Shown here: positions 1-8,251 of the stretch, in pieces
How the letters are laid out: each line of letters begins with the position of its first letter
Position numbering within the stretch: the first letter of the stretch is position 1
From: Microbacterium sp. C5A9
GTDB taxonomy: Bacteria > Actinomycetota > Actinomycetes > Actinomycetales > Microbacteriaceae
DNA length: 64,000 bases
Direction: 5' to 3'
Assembly: GCF_022627955.1 (NCBI RefSeq)
Contig: NZ_JABXGD010000003.1
Location: 329,918 to 393,917, forward strand
Notes under the pieces: generated by a model
Seen by the model: the letters and a program-made list of their open reading frames with translations, nothing else
Told to the model about the DNA's origin: nothing
The model's database searches: none
Position numbers and translations under genes: made by a program

Positions 1-754
1 CCTCGACCCGCTGATCCGTCGCGAGATGCAGGAGCAGCTGCTCGAGCTGCAGGAGAAGTTCCAGAAGACCATCGTGTTCATCACGCACGACCTCAACGAG
101 GCCATGTTCCTGGGCGACCGCATCGCGGTGATGCGCGACGGCCGCATCGTGCAGATCGGCACGCCGGAGGACATCCTGACCGACCCGGCGAACGACTACG
201 TCGAGCAGTTCGTGCAGGACGTCGATCGTGCGCGCGTGCTCACCGCCGGCAACGTCATGGAGCGTCCGCGCCCCGTCGTCGCCGAGACCGCGGGACCCCG
301 CACGGCCCTGCGCCAGATGCGCGACGCGTTCATGTCGGCGACCTATGTCACCGGTCGCGACCGCCGACTGCTCGGCATCGTCACCGACCGTGACGCGGTC
401 AAGCTCGTGCGCAAGGGCGTCTCGACCCTCGACTCGATCCTCAAGCCCGTGCCGCAGAGCGTGAGCGAGGACGAGGTCCTCATGAACCTCTTCATCCCCT
501 CGGTCGAGTCGCCGCTGCCGCTCGCGGTGGTGGATGCCTCGGGTCGCCTGACCGGCGTCATCCCGCGCATCACCCTGCTCGCCGCCCTGGGCCCCGGCCC
601 CGGCGCGACCGGCGAGCTCACCCTGCCGCTCCTGCCGATGCCGCAGGCCGAGATCGATGCCGTCCTCGACGACGGATGGACGGCCGACTCCCCGGCCGAG
701 CGAGCAGCGCAGCACCGAGACGAAACGCAGACGACCACGGAGGAGGTGCGCTGA
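1..754 (+). CDS. proV: Glycine betaine/proline-type ABC importer ATP-binding subunit, 5' truncated
   Basis: C-terminal part of the ATPase that powers a quaternary-amine (compatible solute) importer. The gene enters from outside the window and is in frame from base 2, so Walker A and the signature motif are not visible. What remains starts just after Walker B (LDPLIRRE) and includes the switch region VFITHDLNEA, then two CBS-type domains over the last about 150 residues (VMERPRPVV, LLGIVTDRDAVKLV, SGRLTGVIPRITLL). CBS tandems on ProV/OpuAA proteins sense ionic strength or nucleotides in studied members. The stop overlaps the permease start by one base, so the subunits are translationally coupled. 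Family assignment is secure from the permease and binding protein that follow; the exact substrate is inferred. Confidence 0.93.
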   Translation, partial: LDPLIRREMQEQLLELQEKFQKTIVFITHDLNEAMFLGDRIAVMRDGRIVQIGTPEDILTDPANDYVEQFVQDVDRARVLTAGNVMERPRPVVAETAGPRTALRQMRDAFMSATYVTGRDRRLLGIVTDRDAVKLVRKGVSTLDSILKPVPQSVSEDEVLMNLFIPSVESPLPLAVVDASGRLTGVIPRITLLAALGPGPGATGELTLPLLPMPQAEIDAVLDDGWTADSPAERAAQHRDETQTTTEEVR

Positions 755-1713
755 TGGACGGATTCCGCCTTCCCCTCGGAAGCTGGGTCGCCTCGGGCGT
801 CGACTGGATCAAGACCAATCTCGACGGCCTTCTCGATGTGATCTCGCTCATCGTGACCTCGCTCGTCGAGGGACTCACGTTCCTGCTGCTGCTGCCGTAC
901 TTCTACGTCGTGATCGTCATCGCCGCGCTCATCGCGTGGCTGGTGCGCTCGTGGCAGCTCGCGATCGGCACGGTCGTGTCGTTCACGCTGATCGTCGCGA
1001 TGGGGCTGTGGGTGCCCGCGATGCAGACGCTCGCGCTCGTGCTCGTCGCGGCTCTCGTCGCGGTGCTCATCGCGATCCCGCTCGGCATCTGGTCGGCGCG
1101 CAACGCCACCGTGCGAGCGGTGCTCAAGCCGGTGCTCGACTTCATGCAGACGATGCCGGCGTTCGTGTACCTGATCCCCGCGATCGTGTTCTTCAGCATC
1201 GGCGTCGTCCCCGGTCTCGTCGCCACGGTGATCTTCGCGCTGCCTCCGGGCGTGCGCCTCACCGAGCTCGGCATCCGCGGAGTCGACTCCGAGACCGTCG
1301 AAGCCGGACAGGCCTTCGGTGCGAAGCCGGGGCAGATCCTGCGCGGCATCCAGCTGCCGCTGGCCATGCCCACCATCCTCGCCGGAGTCAACCAGGTCAT
1401 CATGCTCGCGCTGTCGATGGCTGTCATCGCCGGCATGGCGGGCGCCGACGGCCTCGGAAAGATGGTCGTCGAGGCGATCTCGACCGTCAACATCGCCAAG
1501 GGAGTCGAGGCCGGTCTCGGCGTCGTGCTCATCGCGGTCTTCCTCGACCGCGTCACCGCGGCGCTCGGCACGCTCGGCCGCAACCCGGGCTCGCTGCTCG
1601 CGCTGATCAACACCCGTCGTGCGCAGCAGCGTGCGGCCGCGGCGGTCGCGCCGACGGCATCCGCTGCCGAGACGACGGCGGTCGCCGAGGAGAAGGAGCT
1701 TCAGAATGCGTAA
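754..1713 (+). CDS. proW: Glycine betaine/proline-type ABC importer permease
   Basis: Integral membrane subunit of the compatible-solute importer, 319 residues, with about six to seven hydrophobic segments between residues 35 and 290. The cytoplasmic EAA-type coupling loop is visible as EAGQAFGAKPGQILRGIQLP about two thirds along, where ProV docks. The start ATG at 754 was chosen over an in-frame upstream ATG at 676 because AGGAGG at 741-746 sits seven bases before it and it overlaps the proV stop. The gene overlaps the binding-protein gene by eight bases, giving a coupled proV-proW-proX operon. Family is certain; substrate within the betaine/choline/proline group cannot be told from sequence alone. 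Confidence 0.94.
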   Translation: MDGFRLPLGSWVASGVDWIKTNLDGLLDVISLIVTSLVEGLTFLLLLPYFYVVIVIAALIAWLVRSWQLAIGTVVSFTLIVAMGLWVPAMQTLALVLVAALVAVLIAIPLGIWSARNATVRAVLKPVLDFMQTMPAFVYLIPAIVFFSIGVVPGLVATVIFALPPGVRLTELGIRGVDSETVEAGQAFGAKPGQILRGIQLPLAMPTILAGVNQVIMLALSMAVIAGMAGADGLGKMVVEAISTVNIAKGVEAGLGVVLIAVFLDRVTAALGTLGRNPGSLLALINTRRAQQRAAAAVAPTASAAETTAVAEEKELQNA

Positions 1714-2626
1714 GAACAGGATCATCTCGCTCGCGGCGCTCGGCGCCGTGGCATCCCTCGCGCTCGCCGGTTGTGCGAGCGACGGCGCCGGCGGCACCAC
1801 CGAGTTCGGCGGAGGGTCGAGCGGCGGTGGCGGCGACAAGGGCACGATCACGCTCGGCTTCCTTCCGTCGTGGACCGACGGGCTCAGCACCGCGTACCTG
1901 CTGCAGGACCAGCTCGAGAAGGCCGGCTACACGGTCGAGCTCAAGACGCTGACCGAGGCGGGGCCGCTGTACACGGGCCTCGCGCAGGGCGACGTCGACG
2001 TGTTCCCGTCGGCTTGGCCCGAGATCACGCACGCCGAGTACATGAAGACGTACGGCGACAACATCGAGGACCTCGGCACCTACTACGACAACGCGAAGCT
2101 GACGATCGCGGTGCCCGAGTACACCGACATCGACTCGATCGACGAGCTCGCGGCGGCGTCCAGCCAGTTCAACGGCAAGATCTACGGGATCGAGCCGGGT
2201 GCCGGCCTCACCGGGCAGACCCAGAAGATGATGCCCGAGTACGGCCTCGACAGCTCGTACGAGCTCGTCACCTCCTCGACCGCCGCGATGCTCACCGAGC
2301 TGAAGTCGGCGACCGAGAAGCAGGAGGACATCGTCGTGACGCTGTGGCGTCCGTTCTGGGCCAACGACGCCTTCCCGGTGAAGGACCTCGAAGACCCGAA
2401 GGGCGCGATGGGCGAGGCCGAGGGGCTGCACTTCCTCGGCACCAAGGGCTTCGCGGAGGAGTTCCCCGAGGCGGCCGCGCTGATCGAGCAGATCAAGCTC
2501 GACGACGCGCAGTACGGGTCGCTCGAGGACCTGGTCGTCAACGAGTACGGCGAGGGCCGCGAGGCCGAAGCCGTGGATGCCTGGCTCGAGGAGCACGGCG
2601 GCGAGTTCGACTGGGTGGTCGACTGA
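1706..2626 (+). CDS. proX: Glycine betaine/proline-type substrate-binding lipoprotein
   Basis: Extracellular solute-binding protein (OpuAC/ProX family) of 306 residues. It has a lipoprotein signal with lipobox LALAGC near residue 22 and a Gly/Ser-rich linker (about residues 30-45) tethering it to the membrane. Tryptophans in LPSWTDG, PSAWPE and LWRPFWA are the kind of residues that build the aromatic cage for quaternary ammonium groups in this family. The start at 1706 has AAGGAG seven bases upstream and lies within the end of proW. It is the last gene of the operon and is followed by a strong hairpin. Osmotic induction is typical for the family but not shown by the sequence. Confidence 0.93.
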   Translation: MRKNRIISLAALGAVASLALAGCASDGAGGTTEFGGGSSGGGGDKGTITLGFLPSWTDGLSTAYLLQDQLEKAGYTVELKTLTEAGPLYTGLAQGDVDVFPSAWPEITHAEYMKTYGDNIEDLGTYYDNAKLTIAVPEYTDIDSIDELAAASSQFNGKIYGIEPGAGLTGQTQKMMPEYGLDSSYELVTSSTAAMLTELKSATEKQEDIVVTLWRPFWANDAFPVKDLEDPKGAMGEAEGLHFLGTKGFAEEFPEAAALIEQIKLDDAQYGSLEDLVVNEYGEGREAEAVDAWLEEHGGEFDWVVD

Positions 2627-2678
2627 CTCGACGCTGATCGCCCCGCGTCGCTCGCCGCGCGTGGGGCGGGCATCTCGC

Positions 2679-2717
2679 CGATGGGCGGAGGATCTGTGGA
2701 GGATCCTCCGCCCATCG
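2679..2717 (+). terminator. Strong hairpin terminator after proVWX
   Basis: A perfect 16-base inverted repeat (CGATGGGCGGAGGATC at 2679-2694 and its complement at 2702-2717) with a seven-base loop lies 52 bases past the proX stop. There is no T-run, as is common in high-GC actinobacteria. Confidence 0.8.
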
Positions 2718-2767
2718 CCGTGTTCGCCGCCTGACGCGTGTGCGCGGGCGCCGCAGACGCCCGCGAC

Positions 2768-2784
2768 TAGGGTTAGGTGCTGTC
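2768..2784 (+). promoter_or_regulatory. Putative promoter and operator of the sugar-operon regulator
   Basis: A -10-like TAGGGT (2768-2773) runs into GTTAGGTGCTGT (2772-2783), about 30 bases before the regulator start. Eleven of these twelve bases recur at 3907-3918 ahead of the binding-protein gene, which suggests a common operator for autoregulation and operon control. Part of the match could be a shared -10 element. Confidence 0.45.
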
Positions 2785-2812
2785 GAGTTCGAGAGCCCGT
2801 GACGGAGGAACG

Positions 2813-3904
2813 ATGCCCGCTGCCGCGCGCCACGATGCGATCCTTCGTGAGCTCGAGATGCGCGGCTCGCTGTCGAGTGCCGCACTCGCCGCGCGACTCG
2901 GGGTGACGCCCATGACGCTGTGGCGTGACCTCGTCACCCTCGAAGGACGCGGTCTCCTCGTGCGCGTGCACGGAGGGGCGATCTCGCCGGCTGTCGCGCA
3001 GCAGCAGTCCCGCGATGCCGATCGGGGTACCGCCAGGCCGCGTCCGGTGGCGACGATCGGAATGATCGTCCCGACCACCCGCTACTACTTCCCCGACGTG
3101 ATCCGCGGCGCGAGCGAGGCGGCGCACGAAGCCCACTGTCGGCTCGTGGTCGGCGCGTCGAACTACTCCGAGCAGGAGGAGCTGCGGCAGGCGGAACGGC
3201 TGATCGCCAGCGGTGTGGATGCTCTGATGATCACGCCGCAGGACACTCTCGTGCAGGATTCCGCGCTGCATCGGATGCTGTCCGCGGCGGCCCTTCCCGT
3301 GGTGATGGTCGAGAGGTCGGTCGATGACCCGCTCGCAGGAAGGCTCGAGTGGGTGCGCACCGACCACGCGCACGGCGCCGAGGTCGCCGTGCGCCACCTC
3401 GCCGAGCAGGGGCATCTCGGGATCGCACTCGCTGCGCGTCCCGCAGCGACGGTGTCCGGATTGGATACCGGATTCCGGCGTGCGGTGGCCGCTCTCGGTC
3501 CGGCCGCGGGGCGGGCGTTGCGTCGAGATCTCTCGCATCCGCAGATCGGCGACAATGCCAATATCGTCGAACTGCGCGCACTCCTCGACGACTGCCTTGC
3601 GGAGGGGATCACGGCGGCGATCCTGCTCGGCGATGCCGACGCGATGGCGTTCCTCGATCTGGTGCTCGAGCGGGGGCTGCGGGTGCCGGAGGACTTCGCG
3701 GTCGTGGCCTACGACGACGAGGTCGCCGCCTTCGCGACGGTGCCGCTCACCGCCGTGGCGCCGCCGAGGCACGAGCTCGGTCACGCGGCACTGCGTCTGT
3801 GCGTCGATCGCCTTCGCCAGGCGCCGCGAACCGTTCACGCTCCTGTGCGCATGGCCCTGCTTCCCGCGCTCGTGGTGCGGGAATCGACGCTCCGCCTCCT
3901 CTGA
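2813..3904 (+). CDS. DeoR-type HTH / LacI-type sensor chimeric transcriptional regulator
   Basis: A 363-residue regulator. Residues 5-55 form a DeoR-like winged helix (ILRELEMRGSLSSAALAARL, then VTPMTLWRDLVTLEGRGLL and RVHGGAI). From about residue 80 a periplasmic-binding-protein-like sensor domain of the LacI/RbsB type begins (IGMIVPTTRYYFPDVIRGAS) and runs to the C terminus (FAVVAYDDEVAAF, then the typical TAVAPPRHELG region). ATG 2813 is used because GGAGGA lies just upstream and homology begins there. It sits directly ahead of, and in the same direction as, a sugar ABC operon and shares a DNA motif with it, so it very probably controls that operon in response to the imported sugar. Mode (repressor or activator) is unknown. 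Confidence 0.85.
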   Translation: MPAAARHDAILRELEMRGSLSSAALAARLGVTPMTLWRDLVTLEGRGLLVRVHGGAISPAVAQQQSRDADRGTARPRPVATIGMIVPTTRYYFPDVIRGASEAAHEAHCRLVVGASNYSEQEELRQAERLIASGVDALMITPQDTLVQDSALHRMLSAAALPVVMVERSVDDPLAGRLEWVRTDHAHGAEVAVRHLAEQGHLGIALAARPAATVSGLDTGFRRAVAALGPAAGRALRRDLSHPQIGDNANIVELRALLDDCLAEGITAAILLGDADAMAFLDLVLERGLRVPEDFAVVAYDDEVAAFATVPLTAVAPPRHELGHAALRLCVDRLRQAPRTVHAPVRMALLPALVVRESTLRLL

Positions 3905-3906
3905 TT

Positions 3907-3920
3907 GTTAGGTTCTGTTA
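3907..3920 (+). promoter_or_regulatory. Candidate operator ahead of the sugar ABC operon
   Basis: GTTAGGTTCTGTTAG carries GTTAG twice at ten-base spacing, one helical turn, and matches the motif upstream of the regulator gene (2772-2783) at 11 of 12 positions. It lies about 85 bases before the binding-protein start. The site is inferred; no experiment or alignment was available. Confidence 0.4.
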
Positions 3921-4004
3921 GAAACCGGCCCCTGCGGTTGGTGAATCGTGCCGTGTGACGAATGATCGAACTCGCACGGTCAACGATTCAAAGGAGAACC
4001 AGCG

Positions 4005-5300
4005 ATGTCCCTGCGTCGAACGTCCCTTTCCGCGGTGGCACTCGCAGCCACCTCCGTCCTCGTCGCGGGATGCGCCGCCGGTGGACAGGCTGCTGAGCCG
4101 GTGCCGACGGACACCCCGAAGGGCGAGGTCACCTTCTGGTCGTTCCTGAGCGGCATGTCCGATGTCGCCGCCGCCTTCAATGCGAGCCAGGACGACATCA
4201 CCGTGAAGTTCGAGGAGATCCCGAACGGGGCGAACGGCGGCTACACCAAGCTCTCCGCAGCCATCGAATCCGGAAGCGGGCCCGACGTCGTGGGCATCGA
4301 ATACGACCGGCTCCCCGGATTCGTGGCGGCGGAGCAGCTCGCACCCCTCGACGACCTGGTCTCGGACGATGTGCTGGGCGAGTACGACGAGCAGGTGCGC
4401 ACCCTCGTGTCGTTCGGCGACGCGGCCTACGCCCTCCCATACGACGCCCCGCCGATGGTCATCTGGTATCGACAGGACGTGCTCGAGGCGGCGGGCGTCG
4501 AGGTGCCCACGACGTGGGACGAGTTCGAAGAGGCGGCACGCGCCGTCAAAGCGGTGAACCCCGACGCCTATCTCACGAGCTTCTTCACGAACGAGCCGCA
4601 GCTCGCCCCGATGTCGTGGCAGGCGGGAGCCGAGTGGTTCAGCGTCGAGGACGACAGCTGGAAGGTCGGCGTCGACGACTCGACTTCGCAGGAGGTCGCC
4701 GACTACTGGCAGCGTCTGATCGACGAGGGCCTGGTCAAGAAGCAGCTCGGGTTCAGCGACGAATGGACCGCCGACCTGAACAACGGCGTCGTGAACGCAT
4801 GGGTGGGTGGATCGTGGAGCGCCTCCGCGTTGAAGACCCGCACCGAGGCATCGGGACAGGCCGGGAAGTGGGTCGCCGCCGCACCACCGTCGTGGGACGG
4901 CGAGCCGACGAGCGCGTTGAGCGGAGGGACCAGCTTCGCGATCCCCGAGAACTCCGACAACGCGGCCGCGGCCGCGGTCTTCCTCGAGTGGCTCGTCACC
5001 TCTCCCGAGGCGATCGAGGCGCGAGGTGCCGTGGGCACGGCGTACCTGGCCTATCCCGGGCTCAATGACGTCGCCGCATCCGTCGCCCCGACCGACTACT
5101 ACGCGAACGACATCTACGCGGTCTTCGATGAGGCATCCGCTGACCTCGGTCCGTGGGCCTGGGGCCCGAAGTACGACCTCACGGCGACGGCGCTCAAGGA
5201 CTCCGTCACCACGTCTCCGACATTGAGCGACGCACTGGCATCCACCCAGAAGGCCACCGTCGGCGGGCTCGAGAAGCTCGGCCTCGACATCAAGGAATAG
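4005..5300 (+). CDS. Extracellular sugar-binding lipoprotein, CUT1 ABC importer
   Basis: A 431-residue solute-binding protein of family 1 (the MalE-like group). Its lipobox VLVAGC places the acylated Cys at residue 23. The mature chain begins with the family's typical first strand (KGEVTFWSFLSG) and contains PDVVGIEYDRLPGF, the usual early hinge region, and ALPYDAPPMVIWYRQDVLEAAG, the MalE-type domain crossover. AAGGAG lies just upstream of the start. It binds an oligosaccharide or other carbohydrate outside the cell and delivers it to the two permeases that follow. No ATPase is encoded in the operon. Substrate cannot be named from sequence. Confidence 0.9.
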   Translation: MSLRRTSLSAVALAATSVLVAGCAAGGQAAEPVPTDTPKGEVTFWSFLSGMSDVAAAFNASQDDITVKFEEIPNGANGGYTKLSAAIESGSGPDVVGIEYDRLPGFVAAEQLAPLDDLVSDDVLGEYDEQVRTLVSFGDAAYALPYDAPPMVIWYRQDVLEAAGVEVPTTWDEFEEAARAVKAVNPDAYLTSFFTNEPQLAPMSWQAGAEWFSVEDDSWKVGVDDSTSQEVADYWQRLIDEGLVKKQLGFSDEWTADLNNGVVNAWVGGSWSASALKTRTEASGQAGKWVAAAPPSWDGEPTSALSGGTSFAIPENSDNAAAAAVFLEWLVTSPEAIEARGAVGTAYLAYPGLNDVAASVAPTDYYANDIYAVFDEASADLGPWAWGPKYDLTATALKDSVTTSPTLSDALASTQKATVGGLEKLGLDIKE

Positions 5301-5309
5301 CCCATGCAT

Positions 5310-5343
5310 CGTCGGGCGGGCGCTGAAGCGCACCCGCCCGACG
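5310..5343 (+). terminator. Intra-operon hairpin between binding protein and permease
   Basis: CGTCGGGCGGG (5310-5320) pairs perfectly with 5333-5343, and an inner CGC/GCG extends the stem around a TGAA loop. It follows the binding-protein stop by nine bases and has no T-run. Such hairpins typically stabilise the upstream mRNA or partly terminate, giving more binding protein than permease. Confidence 0.7.
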
Positions 5344-5366
5344 GTCCGGAGCGAAGGACACAGACC

Positions 5367-6296
5367 ATGACGACTCAGGCATCCGCCACGAGGCGCACGC
5401 GAAGGAAGACGATTCCAGGAACGGGCGGACGCACGGCATCCGTGTTCCTGATCCCCTTCTTCGTGCTCTTCGCACTGACGATGATCGCCCCGGTGATCTA
5501 CGCGATCGGAATGAGCCTCTTCGCCGAACGGCGCAGTGGGCTCGGCTTCGGCGGAGCGACGGTCGAGTTCGTGGGACTCGGCAACTATGTCGAGGTGCTG
5601 AGCGACACGACCTTCACCGACGGCTTCGGGCGCCTGGCGATCTACTGCCTGCTCTACGTCCCGACGCTGCTCGCGGTCGCGCTCGTGCTCGCCTTGCTGC
5701 TCGACTCCGCCGTCGCCTACGCGAAGCGGGCCTTCCAGTTGCTGCTGTTCCTGCCGCACGCGGTGCCTGGCGTGATCGCCGCGCTGATCTGGGCGTACCT
5801 CTACACCCCCGGCGTCAGCCCGATCGTGAAGGCGCTGGAATCCGGCGGCATCGGGATCGACTTCCTCTCGGTGCAACTCGTGCTCCCCTCGATGGTCAAC
5901 ATCGCGGTGTGGGAGTGGGCGGGTTACAACGTCATCATCCTCTTCACGGCGTTGCAGGCGGTGCCGCGCGAGATCCTCGAGGCCGCGAGGGTCGACGGCG
6001 CAGGCGAGATCCGCACCGCTCTGTCGATCAAGACGCCCCTCGTCTGGCCGGCTCTGGGCGTCGCGCTGCTCTTCACCGTGATCGGCTCGCTGCAGCTGTT
6101 CACCGAGCCGAAGATCCTGTCCTCTGCGACGACGGCGGTGACCAGCACCTGGGTGCCGAACATGTGGGCGTACGACGCGGCGTTCAACCGCAACAACCTG
6201 CCCCAGGCAGCCGCCGCCTCGATCATCCTCGCCCTGCTCGCCGGCCTGCTGTCGTGGGTCGTCACCCGATTCACCTCGAAGGAGCCGACGCGATGA
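5367..6296 (+). CDS. Sugar ABC importer permease, MalF/UgpA type
   Basis: First membrane subunit of the CUT1 importer, 309 residues, with six predicted membrane helices from about residue 25 (SVFLIPFFVLFALTMIAPVI) onward. The EAA coupling loop is clear (EILEAARVDGAGEIRTALSI), where the ATPase would dock. ATG 5367 has GAAGGA eight bases upstream; an in-frame upstream ATG at 5304 lies inside the hairpin and lacks a ribosome site. The stop overlaps the next permease start as ATGA. It forms the channel together with the following gene. Confidence 0.92.
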   Translation: MTTQASATRRTRRKTIPGTGGRTASVFLIPFFVLFALTMIAPVIYAIGMSLFAERRSGLGFGGATVEFVGLGNYVEVLSDTTFTDGFGRLAIYCLLYVPTLLAVALVLALLLDSAVAYAKRAFQLLLFLPHAVPGVIAALIWAYLYTPGVSPIVKALESGGIGIDFLSVQLVLPSMVNIAVWEWAGYNVIILFTALQAVPREILEAARVDGAGEIRTALSIKTPLVWPALGVALLFTVIGSLQLFTEPKILSSATTAVTSTWVPNMWAYDAAFNRNNLPQAAAASIILALLAGLLSWVVTRFTSKEPTR

Positions 6297-7204
6297 CCGC
6301 CGTGATCGACCGCCCTGCCTCGCAGACGCCGACCCCCGTGAAGCCGATCCGCTCGCACCGCCCGCGCGCCACCAGCCGCACCGCAGCGAAGGTCGGTGTC
6401 AACGGACTGCTCGTCCTCGGCTCGGCCTACATGGTGCTGCCGCTGCTCTGGCTGGTGTTCGCCGCGACCAAGGATGCCGGCGACCTCTACTCGGGCAACG
6501 CCTTCGCCTTCGGCACCGACCTCGTCGCCAACCTGCAGCGGCTGCTGGCACAGGACGACGGGATCTTCCTCCGGTGGCTGGCGAACAGCATCCTCTACGC
6601 GGGAATCGGAGCCGTCGTCGGTGGGTTCGTGTCGCTCATGGCCGGCTACGCGTTCGACAAGTTCGAGTTCCGCGGCAAACGGGGGCTCTATGCGTCGGTG
6701 CTCGTGGGAGTCCTGATCCCGAACACCGCCACGGTCATCCCGCTGTACCTGCTCGCCGCATCCATCGGACTCACCAACACGATCTGGGCGGTGCTCATCC
6801 CCACGCTCTGCAACCCCTTCAGCGTCTACCTGGCGCGGGTGTTCTCGTCGGGCTACCTGCCCGCCGAGACGCTCGAGGCCGCGAGGGTCGACGGTGCGGG
6901 CCCCATCCGCAGCTTCCTGCAGGTCGGGCTGCCGATGCTGGTCCCCGGATTCGTCACGATCGCTCTCTTCCAGTTCGTGGGCATCTGGAACAACTTCATG
7001 CTCCCGCTGATCATGCTGCAGGACCGTGATCTGTTCCCCTCCAGCGTCGGCATCGCGCTGTGGCAGAGCCAGGTGCAGCAGAACCCCGAGTTCTCGACCC
7101 TCGTGATCGCAGGATCGTTCGTCTCGGTGATCCCGCTGATCGTCGCGTTCGTGATGCTGCAGCGCTTCTGGCGATCCGGCCTGTCGGCGGGGAGCGTCAA
7201 ATGA
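6293..7204 (+). CDS. Sugar ABC importer permease, MalG/UgpE type
   Basis: Second membrane subunit of the CUT1 importer, 303 residues. A cytoplasmic N-terminal tail of about 40 residues precedes six helices, and the EAA loop reads ETLEAARVDGAGPIRSFLQV. The motif GIWNNFMLPLIML near the C terminus is characteristic of MalG-type proteins. The gene starts inside the previous stop (ATGA at 6293-6296) and its own stop overlaps the next start in the same way, so the three proteins are translationally coupled. The long open frame extending upstream of 6293 is a non-coding shadow. Confidence 0.92.
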   Translation: MTAVIDRPASQTPTPVKPIRSHRPRATSRTAAKVGVNGLLVLGSAYMVLPLLWLVFAATKDAGDLYSGNAFAFGTDLVANLQRLLAQDDGIFLRWLANSILYAGIGAVVGGFVSLMAGYAFDKFEFRGKRGLYASVLVGVLIPNTATVIPLYLLAASIGLTNTIWAVLIPTLCNPFSVYLARVFSSGYLPAETLEAARVDGAGPIRSFLQVGLPMLVPGFVTIALFQFVGIWNNFMLPLIMLQDRDLFPSSVGIALWQSQVQQNPEFSTLVIAGSFVSVIPLIVAFVMLQRFWRSGLSAGSVK

Positions 7205-8208
7205 GCGTGCGCCGGCCGGTGATCGCCTTCGCCATGACCGACTCGGTGCGTGGCCGCGTGTTCCCCGAACGGGTCATGCGCGACTACGCCGCCGCGGCCG
7301 ACATCGCCGGCATCCTCACCGAGTACACCTCCGACCATGCACGCTCGGTGCTCGCTCGGGTCGAGGTCCTCGTGACGGGCTGGGGCGCACCGCGAATCGA
7401 CGCTGCGGTGCTCGACGCAGCGCCCCGCCTGGAGGCGGTGCTGCATGCAGCGGGAACGGTCAAGCCCTACCTCGACCCGTGCGTGATCGAGCGCGGAGTG
7501 CGGGTCAGCTCGGCCGCCGGCGCCAACGCCGTGCCCGTCGCCGAGTACGCCGTCGCCATGATCGTGCTGGCGGGCAAGCAGGTGCTCCCGATCGCCCGCC
7601 ACTATCGCCGGGTGCAGGAGGAGTTCGACATCGAGGCGTCGTTCCCGGATCTCGGCAACTACGGTCAGCGCATCGGCATCATCGGGGCGTCGAAGATCGG
7701 CCGGATCGTCATCGGGATGCTGCGGGCATACTCGTTCGAGGTCGTGGTCTACGACCCGTACCTGACCGAGGCGGACGCGGCGGAGCTGCGCGTCACCTCC
7801 GTCGCGCTCGACGAGCTGCTGCGTACGAGCCGTGTCGTCTCGGTGCATGCCCCGTCGCTGCCGTCGACGATCGATCTGGTGGATGCCGCCGGCATCGATC
7901 TGATGCCGCGCGGCGCGACTCTGGTGAACACCGCGCGCGGAGAGATCATCGATCAGGACGCCCTCACGCGGCGAGTGCTCGCGGGTGAGCTGTTCGCGAT
8001 TCTCGACGTCACCGTGCCGTGGATCCTCGAGCCGGATCACCCCCTCTACACGTCCGATCATGCGCTGCTCACTCCGCACATCGCGGGGTCCTACGGGGTC
8101 GAACTCGAGCGGTTGTCGGAAGCGATGCTCGACGAGCTGCGCAGGATCGCGCGGGGCGAACCGCTCGCACACGAGATCGAGCCCGAACTGCTCGCCATCA
8201 CCGCCTGA
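7201..8208 (+). CDS. D-2-hydroxyacid dehydrogenase (NAD-dependent)
   Basis: A 335-residue oxidoreductase of the D-isomer-specific 2-hydroxyacid dehydrogenase family. The nucleotide-binding fold is marked by IGIIGASKIGRIVIGML around residues 158-174, where the usual GxGxxG is GASKIG. The substrate-side signature VNTARGEIIDQDAL carries the catalytic Arg, and LLTPHIAGSYG carries the catalytic His. The family interconverts 2-hydroxy and 2-oxo acids. Its ATGA overlap with the permease means it acts on, or downstream of, the imported compound. That suggests the transported sugar is an acid or yields a hydroxyacid on breakdown, which is inference. Confidence 0.88.
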   Translation: MSVRRPVIAFAMTDSVRGRVFPERVMRDYAAAADIAGILTEYTSDHARSVLARVEVLVTGWGAPRIDAAVLDAAPRLEAVLHAAGTVKPYLDPCVIERGVRVSSAAGANAVPVAEYAVAMIVLAGKQVLPIARHYRRVQEEFDIEASFPDLGNYGQRIGIIGASKIGRIVIGMLRAYSFEVVVYDPYLTEADAAELRVTSVALDELLRTSRVVSVHAPSLPSTIDLVDAAGIDLMPRGATLVNTARGEIIDQDALTRRVLAGELFAILDVTVPWILEPDHPLYTSDHALLTPHIAGSYGVELERLSEAMLDELRRIARGEPLAHEIEPELLAITA

Positions 8209-8251
8209 CCCGACGCCTCCCCATCATTCGACGACGAAGCACGGAGCCACC

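Noticed and set aside
343..1890. A 515-codon minus-strand frame opposite proV-proW
   Set aside because: Composition of an antisense shadow; the sense genes are unambiguous.
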